A DNA stretch of 10,743 nucleotides from HRBIN35 sp036741875 (GTDB lineage: Bacteria; Patescibacteriota; Minisyncoccia; UBA6257; HR35): the NCBI GenBank assembly GCA_036741875.1, contig DAINRM010000011.1, positions 1 through 10,743 of the forward strand, in the 5' to 3' direction. Below the pieces are notes generated by a model that had not been told where the DNA came from, searched no databases, and saw only the letters and a list, made by a program, of their open reading frames with translations. The first letter of the stretch is position 1. Each line of letters begins with the position of its first letter. Both the position numbers and the translations under genes were made by a program. Positions 7,160 through 10,743 of the stretch are shown here, in pieces.

Positions 7160-7888
7160 ATGGAGGGTCCAGGTGTATATTTAATTAAGGAAAAATTAAG
7201 TTTTTTAAAGGGCCAAAAAATATTATCAGTTTCGGGAAATACTAGAGAAAATAAAAAAATTTTAATTAATAAAAAAATAAATAACATTTTTTCTCACGGT
7301 AAAAAATTAATTTTCGAATTAGATGATTTTTATTTAGTAATACATTTTTTAATGTATGGTACCTATTCAATAGATAAAAAAATTAAAAATAAAAAAATTA
7401 GGCTTTCTTTAAAATTTAAAAATAATAAGGTTTATTTTTATAATAATTCAGTCAAGATATTTAACAAAAAAGATTTATTTTTTAACGAGAGAAATGATAT
7501 AATGAGCAAAAATTTTGATTATCAACTTGCTATTTATAAAATTTTAAAATCCAATGAATTAATTGTTGATACTTTAATTAATCAAGAAATTTTTGCTGGA
7601 GTAGGGAATATCATCAAAAATGAAGCTCTTTTTAATTCTAAAATTCATCCTTTAAGTATATCTAGTAAAATTCCTTTAAATAAATTAGAAATACTGATTG
7701 ATAAAGTTTTAGGTTTTTCAAGAATTTTTTATGAAGTTAGAAAAAAAGGGCAAAGACTAAGAAATTTTTGTAACGTTTATGGAAGAAAATTTTGTTTGAG
7801 ATGTAAATCCAAAATAAATATTAAATATCTTGGAAAATTTAAGAGAAAAACTTTTTATTGTGAAAATTGTCAAAAATTATATAAATAA
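7160..7888 (+). CDS. Fpg/Nei family DNA glycosylase with atypical N-terminus
   Basis: This 242-residue base-excision repair protein is of the formamidopyrimidine-DNA glycosylase/endonuclease VIII family, which removes oxidised bases and nicks the abasic site. Family marks are SHGKKL (45-50) with a Lys at the conserved position, HFLMYGTY (62-69), the helix-two-turn-helix LINQEIFAGVGNIIKNEALF (139-158) with Asn150, and a C-terminal zinc finger with Cys212, Cys215, Cys234 and Cys237, including Arg229 and CENCQ. Catalysis normally uses the N-terminal Pro of MPE(G/L)P; here the protein reads MEGPG, with no Pro2. No upstream in-frame codon restores it (ATT AAG precede the ATG). The gene lies 13 nt after crtI and abuts uvsE (TAAATG), tying it to the light-damage operon. 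It resembles Fpg/Nei-like proteins annotated in Bacteroidetes. Activity is uncertain because of the start. Confidence 0.88.
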   Translation: MEGPGVYLIKEKLSFLKGQKILSVSGNTRENKKILINKKINNIFSHGKKLIFELDDFYLVIHFLMYGTYSIDKKIKNKKIRLSLKFKNNKVYFYNNSVKIFNKKDLFFNERNDIMSKNFDYQLAIYKILKSNELIVDTLINQEIFAGVGNIIKNEALFNSKIHPLSISSKIPLNKLEILIDKVLGFSRIFYEVRKKGQRLRNFCNVYGRKFCLRCKSKINIKYLGKFKRKTFYCENCQKLYK

Positions 7889-8782
7889 ATGATAAAAGTA
7901 GGTTATCCATGTATAAATCATAGCATTGGTTGTAAGACTGATTCTCGATTTAAGCTTAAAAATTATTCTAAAGAAAGATTATTACAAACAGTTAATAATA
8001 ATTTAAGCTGTCTTTTAAAGGTTTTAAATTTTAATTTAGATAATAATATCTACTTTTTTAGAATATCTTCAGATACTATTCCCTTTGCTAGTCATCCTAT
8101 ATGTAAAGTTAATTGGAAAGAAGAATTTAAAGATATATTTGAACAAATAGGAAAATTTATTAATAAAAACAAAATTAGAATTTCAATGCATCCTGATCAA
8201 TTTGTTATTTTAAATACTGATAACAGAAAAATTCTAAAAAACTCTATAAGAGAATTAATTTATCATTGCGAATTGTTAGATGCTTTAAACCTTGATGAAA
8301 CAGCAAAGGTTCAAATACATGTTGGAGGAGTTTATGGAAATAAAGATTTATCAATTAAAAAATTTATTTTAAATTACAAAAGGCTTCCTGAAATAATTAA
8401 AAAAAGATTAGTTATTGAAAATGATGATAAAAATTACTCTGTCAAAGATTGTTTAAAAATTTATGAAGAAATAGGTATTCCTGTAGTTTTTGATACCCTA
8501 CATCATGAAGCTTTAAACAATGGCGAAAATATAAGAGAAGCAATGCTTATTTGCTTTAAAACTTGGAACAACAAAGATGGTATGCCTATGATTGATTATA
8601 GTCAGCAAGAAAAAGGTAAAAAACCTGGAACACATTCTAAAACAATTAATATTAAAAAATTCAAATCATTTATTGAAAAAGTTAAAGACCTTAATTTTGA
8701 TATGATGCTTGAAATTAAAGATAAAGAAAAGAGCGCCCTCAAGGCCCTAAAAATTCTAAAAGAATTGAAAAAATCTAGATAG
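7889..8782 (+). CDS. uvsE: UV damage endonuclease UvsE/UVDE
   Basis: This 297-residue TIM-barrel metallo-endonuclease nicks DNA 5' of UV photoproducts and begins light-independent repair. Metal and lesion-site candidates are His69 (SHP), His101 with Gln104 (MHPDQF), His144 (HVGG), Glu177 (IENDD), Asp202 and His205 (DTLHHE), His249 (GTHS) and Glu275. The region where the Thermus enzyme has a modified Lys and a nearby His (family pattern PKxHxS) reads PMIDYS (233-238), with Met and Asp instead. This may be a natural subfamily. The start directly abuts the preceding glycosylase stop (TAAATG), and the gene ends the operon with its only TAG stop. Length matches the family. A radC remnant follows at once. 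Placement with a photolyase and carotenoid genes fits a UV-protection role. Confidence 0.94.
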   Translation: MIKVGYPCINHSIGCKTDSRFKLKNYSKERLLQTVNNNLSCLLKVLNFNLDNNIYFFRISSDTIPFASHPICKVNWKEEFKDIFEQIGKFINKNKIRISMHPDQFVILNTDNRKILKNSIRELIYHCELLDALNLDETAKVQIHVGGVYGNKDLSIKKFILNYKRLPEIIKKRLVIENDDKNYSVKDCLKIYEEIGIPVVFDTLHHEALNNGENIREAMLICFKTWNNKDGMPMIDYSQQEKGKKPGTHSKTINIKKFKSFIEKVKDLNFDMMLEIKDKEKSALKALKILKELKKSR

Positions 8783-8963
8783 GCGGTGTTTTAATATTTT
8801 TAAAATTATAGATAAGTTAAAAAAAATATTACTTATGAAGAATTTAAAAATATTTTTATGGAGTAGAGGACCCACAAAGGCAGTTCAAATTTTAGCTACT
8901 ATTGAACTTGGAAGAAGATTTCTCAAGACAAAAGAAAAAAATGAAATCTATAGATATAATTGA
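8783..8963 (+). pseudogene. radC: Decayed radC (DUF2466) remnant
   Basis: No intact frame crosses this stretch, but pieces in shifting frames resemble the N-terminal helix-hairpin-helix half of RadC. In order: GVLIFLK (8785-8805), then DKLKK, then ITYEEFKNI (8828-8854, a different frame), then after a further shift GPTKAVQILATIELGRRFL (8868-8924) and KTKEKNEIY, ending at TGA 8961-8963. Joining the pieces mentally gives a RadC-like order, with the canonical G(I/V)GPAKAxQLLAxxELGRR core well kept. TATGGAGTAGAGGACCC would restore YGVGP if GA were lost. The residues past the TGA (PHNYSKKL, KKKDLF; to about 9020) may be a weaker continuation towards the JAB domain. The true N-terminus and the JAB catalytic domain (HxHPSG) are not seen. 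The longest open frame, 8835-8963 (42 residues), is unlikely to be a real gene. Confidence 0.68.
8793..8857 (+). terminator. Long AT-only imperfect palindrome with T-run, possible operon terminator
   Basis: The left arm 8793-8807 pairs with 8841-8854 (14 bp with one bulged A). A symmetric 4x4 internal loop follows, then ATAAGT (8812-8817) pairs with ACTTAT (8831-8836) around a 13-nt loop. The right arm runs into TTTTT (8853-8857). The position, just past uvsE, suits transcription termination, but the outer stem is all A/T and so weak. It lies within the radC remnant, so the structure may be fortuitous. Confidence 0.4.
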
Positions 8964-9043
8964 CCACATAATTATAGTAAAAAATTAAGCATTTTAGCTC
9001 TAAAGAAAAAAGACTTATTTAAAAATTATCCACAATTTGAAAC

Positions 9044-9072
9044 TTGACTTTAACTTCGTGGTATGCTATAAT
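9044..9072 (+). promoter_or_regulatory. Strong sigma-70 type promoter of hsdM
   Basis: TTGACT (9044-9049) is followed after exactly 17 nt by a perfect TATAAT (9067-9072), which is preceded by TGC, an extended -10. Expected initiation is near 9079, giving a leader of about 25 nt before the ATG at 9104. This is by far the best promoter in the window and argues for a standard bacterial housekeeping sigma factor. Confidence 0.8.
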
Positions 9073-9101
9073 AGGTAAAGTAAAATTACTTTGATTTACC
9101 T
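9073..9101. promoter_or_regulatory. Inverted repeat between hsdM promoter and start, possible operator
   Basis: AGGTAAA (9073-9079) is the exact complement of TTTACCT (9095-9101). The arms extend past one mismatch and a G-T wobble by three more pairs (9082-9084 with 9090-9092), leaving a 5-nt loop. The palindrome begins right after the -10 box and ends two bases before the ATG. As transcription should start near 9079, much of the left arm is not transcribed, which favours a DNA-binding site over an RNA hairpin. Confidence 0.5.
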
Positions 9102-9103
9102 AA

Positions 9104-10743
9104 ATGGCTAATTTATCAACATTAAAAAATTGGCTAAAAAGAAGATATTTAGCATTGTTAGATCATTTTAAAGATAATAGTTTTACATTTGAGCAGGCTT
9201 TTGAGTTTCTTGCTAATAAATTTAATGATAACAGAGAACAAGTTAAAGTAATTCTCTCTGAATTCAATCGTGCTGGAATTTTAGAAATTCATGAAAATCC
9301 TGAAGATAAAAGGGAAAAAATTTATAAATTAAAGCCAGTATTTGAAAAATTAAATCACATAAATAAGAAAGATGACCTTATTAATCTTTTAAAACAAGCA
9401 GCAGATTTAATAAGAACCCGCGTTGATTATACATTTATTTTGCTTTTGCTTTTTTATAAAGCCTATTCTGATAAATGGCAAAAAGAATTTGAGGAGGAAA
9501 AAGAAAAATTATTAAAGAAAGGCTGGCAAGAAATTGAGGCAATAAAAGAAGCAGCGACAGAACATTATCACACTTTTAACTTTCCACAAGAATACCTTTG
9601 GGAAAACATTAGAAAAGAACCACAAAGAATCTCTGAAAAATTTTCAATGGCAATGAAAACATTGGCAGAATTAAATCCAAATTATAAAGATATCTTCTCT
9701 CAATTTGATTTCCATCAATTTACAAGCAATCCAGAAAATTCAGTTATTTTAAATCAATTAGTTGAATTATTTAGCAAATTTTCGTTTAAAGAAATTTCAG
9801 GAGATATTTTAGGAGATGCATATGAGTGGATTTTAAAATATTTTGCACCAACAAAAGCAAAAGAAGGAGAAGTTTACACCCCAAGAGAGGTAATAAGATT
9901 AATGATTGAAATTTTAGACCCAAAGCCAGAAAAGAGTATTTATGACCCCGCCTTGGGATCAGCTGGAATGCTCATTATTGGCTACAAATATGTTGAAGAG
10001 AAATATGGCAAAGAAAAGGCAAACACTTTATTTTTATACGGTCAAGAAGCAAATCCAAAAACTTTAGCTTTGGCAAAAATGAACACTCTTTTACACGACA
10101 TTAGAAATTTTTATTTTGCCCTTGGGGACACTCTTTTGTATCCAAAATTTAAAGAAGGAGACTCAATAAAAAAATTCGATTATGTTATTGCTAATCCTCC
10201 CTGGAATCAAGACGGTTACGATGAAAACACTTTAAAAAAAGGAGAATACTTTAAAGAAAGATTTAAATATGGATTTTCAACAAAACAATCAGCTGACTGG
10301 GCTTGGATTCAACATATGTTAGCTTCAGCAAAAGAAAAAGTTGCGGTTGTTATTGATACAGGTTCAGTTTCAAGAGGAGGAAGGGAAAAATTAATAAGAC
10401 AAAAAATTTTAGAAGATGATTTAATTGAAGCAGTTATTTTACTTCCAGAAAAATTATTTTATAACACAGGTGCCCCAGCAGTAATTATTGTTTTCAACAA
10501 CCAAAAGCCAAAAGATAAAAAAGGGAAAATTTTATTAATCAATGCATCAAAAGAATTTGAGCCAGGCAAAAAACAAAACATCTTATCAAAAGAAAACATT
10601 CAAAAAATTGTCAATGCTTATAAGGAATTTAAAGATGTTGAGAAATTTGCAAAAGTTGTGACGATTGAAGAAGTAAAAGAAGCAGATTATAACTTAAGCC
10701 CTTCAAGATATGTTAGCGTAATTAAAGAAGAAAAATATAGGCC
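9104..10743 (+). CDS. hsdM: Type I restriction-modification methyltransferase HsdM, with N-terminal winged-helix-like domain (partial)
   Basis: The frame is open from ATG 9104 to the window end (546 codons seen, no stop). Residues 1 to about 80 look like a winged helix (NWLKRRYLALLDHF, then SEFNRAGILEI and a basic wing ending KIYKL). About 88-245 matches the HsdM N-terminal helical domain (LIRTRVDYTFILLLLFYK, GDILGDAYEWIL), and about 250-540 the N6-adenine methylase: EVYTPREVIRLM (256-267), SAM motif I as DPALGSAGML (281-290, commonly DPACGSGGM), catalytic NPPW (364-367) and LPEKLFYNTGAPAVI (447-461). It should methylate adenine within a complex with HsdS, and HsdR would add cleavage; those genes are not in the window. 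The start fits the strong promoter 25 nt upstream. Codons look less AT-extreme than in the crt genes, so separate acquisition is possible. Confidence 0.93.
   Translation, partial: MANLSTLKNWLKRRYLALLDHFKDNSFTFEQAFEFLANKFNDNREQVKVILSEFNRAGILEIHENPEDKREKIYKLKPVFEKLNHINKKDDLINLLKQAADLIRTRVDYTFILLLLFYKAYSDKWQKEFEEEKEKLLKKGWQEIEAIKEAATEHYHTFNFPQEYLWENIRKEPQRISEKFSMAMKTLAELNPNYKDIFSQFDFHQFTSNPENSVILNQLVELFSKFSFKEISGDILGDAYEWILKYFAPTKAKEGEVYTPREVIRLMIEILDPKPEKSIYDPALGSAGMLIIGYKYVEEKYGKEKANTLFLYGQEANPKTLALAKMNTLLHDIRNFYFALGDTLLYPKFKEGDSIKKFDYVIANPPWNQDGYDENTLKKGEYFKERFKYGFSTKQSADWAWIQHMLASAKEKVAVVIDTGSVSRGGREKLIRQKILEDDLIEAVILLPEKLFYNTGAPAVIIVFNNQKPKDKKGKILLINASKEFEPGKKQNILSKENIQKIVNAYKEFKDVEKFAKVVTIEEVKEADYNLSPSRYVSVIKEEKYR

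Noticed and set aside
8835..8963. A 42-residue open frame as a functional small protein
   Set aside because: Its best part is the RadC core sequence, with matching RadC-like pieces upstream in other frames, so it is better read as part of a broken gene.
8961..9046. UGA read as a sense codon (Gly or Trp), extending the radC-like frame
   Set aside because: All intact genes use TGG for Trp and GGN for Gly with no in-frame TGA. Recoding would need support from intact genes, and the radC region is already frameshifted upstream.
8783..9103. CRISPR array, tRNA or other structured RNA in the longest gene-free stretch
   Set aside because: No regular repeat-spacer pattern or cloverleaf-like sequence is visible. 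The only structures seen are the AT-only palindrome and the hsdM promoter palindrome.

Overview
The window is very AT-rich (about a quarter G+C by eye) and bacterial. The standard genetic code fits throughout: no gene needs an in-frame TGA read as a sense codon, and the intact stops are TAA, with one TAG. None of the starts has a convincing Shine-Dalgarno sequence, while a near-perfect sigma-70 promoter (TTGACT, 17 nt, TATAAT) precedes the last gene. A small-genome, AT-rich lineage such as Candidate Phyla Radiation/Patescibacteria would fit. Several proteins (phytoene synthase, CruF-like protein, Fpg/Nei-like glycosylase) resemble Bacteroidetes-type versions from memory. Neither assignment is proven from sequence alone.

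Layout: (1) 1-297, the C-terminal end of a MacB/FtsX-type ABC permease. (2) 346-573, a small DUF2892 membrane protein. (3) 602-1978, minus strand, a class II CPD photolyase. (4) 1979-2026, a divergent promoter containing a perfect 11-bp tandem repeat. (5) 2027-8782, a tight seven-gene plus-strand operon with gaps of 0-13 nt: GGPP synthase, phytoene synthase, CruF-like membrane protein, family 2 glycosyltransferase, phytoene desaturase, Fpg/Nei-type DNA glycosylase and UV damage endonuclease UvsE. (6) 8783-9043, no intact gene, but a decayed radC remnant containing a long AT-only hairpin. (7) 9044-10743, a strong promoter, a palindrome and a type I restriction-modification HsdM cut by the window end.

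Functionally, 602-8782 reads as a light-damage defence locus. Photolyase reverses pyrimidine dimers with light, UvsE nicks at UV lesions in the dark, the Fpg/Nei-like protein belongs to a family that removes oxidised bases, and the carotenoid genes would make a membrane antioxidant. With GGPP synthase, phytoene synthase, one desaturase, a CruF-type hydratase and a glycosyltransferase but no cyclase, the simplest predicted pigment is an acyclic, 1-hydroxylated, glycosylated C40 carotenoid. The radC scar directly after uvsE may mark one edge of this locus.

The most unusual residue-level observations are an Fpg/Nei protein without the usual proline nucleophile after Met1, a UvsE with Met and Asp where the Lys/His metal-site pair is expected, and an HsdM with an N-terminal winged-helix-like domain, an altered SAM motif I and a palindrome just downstream of its promoter.
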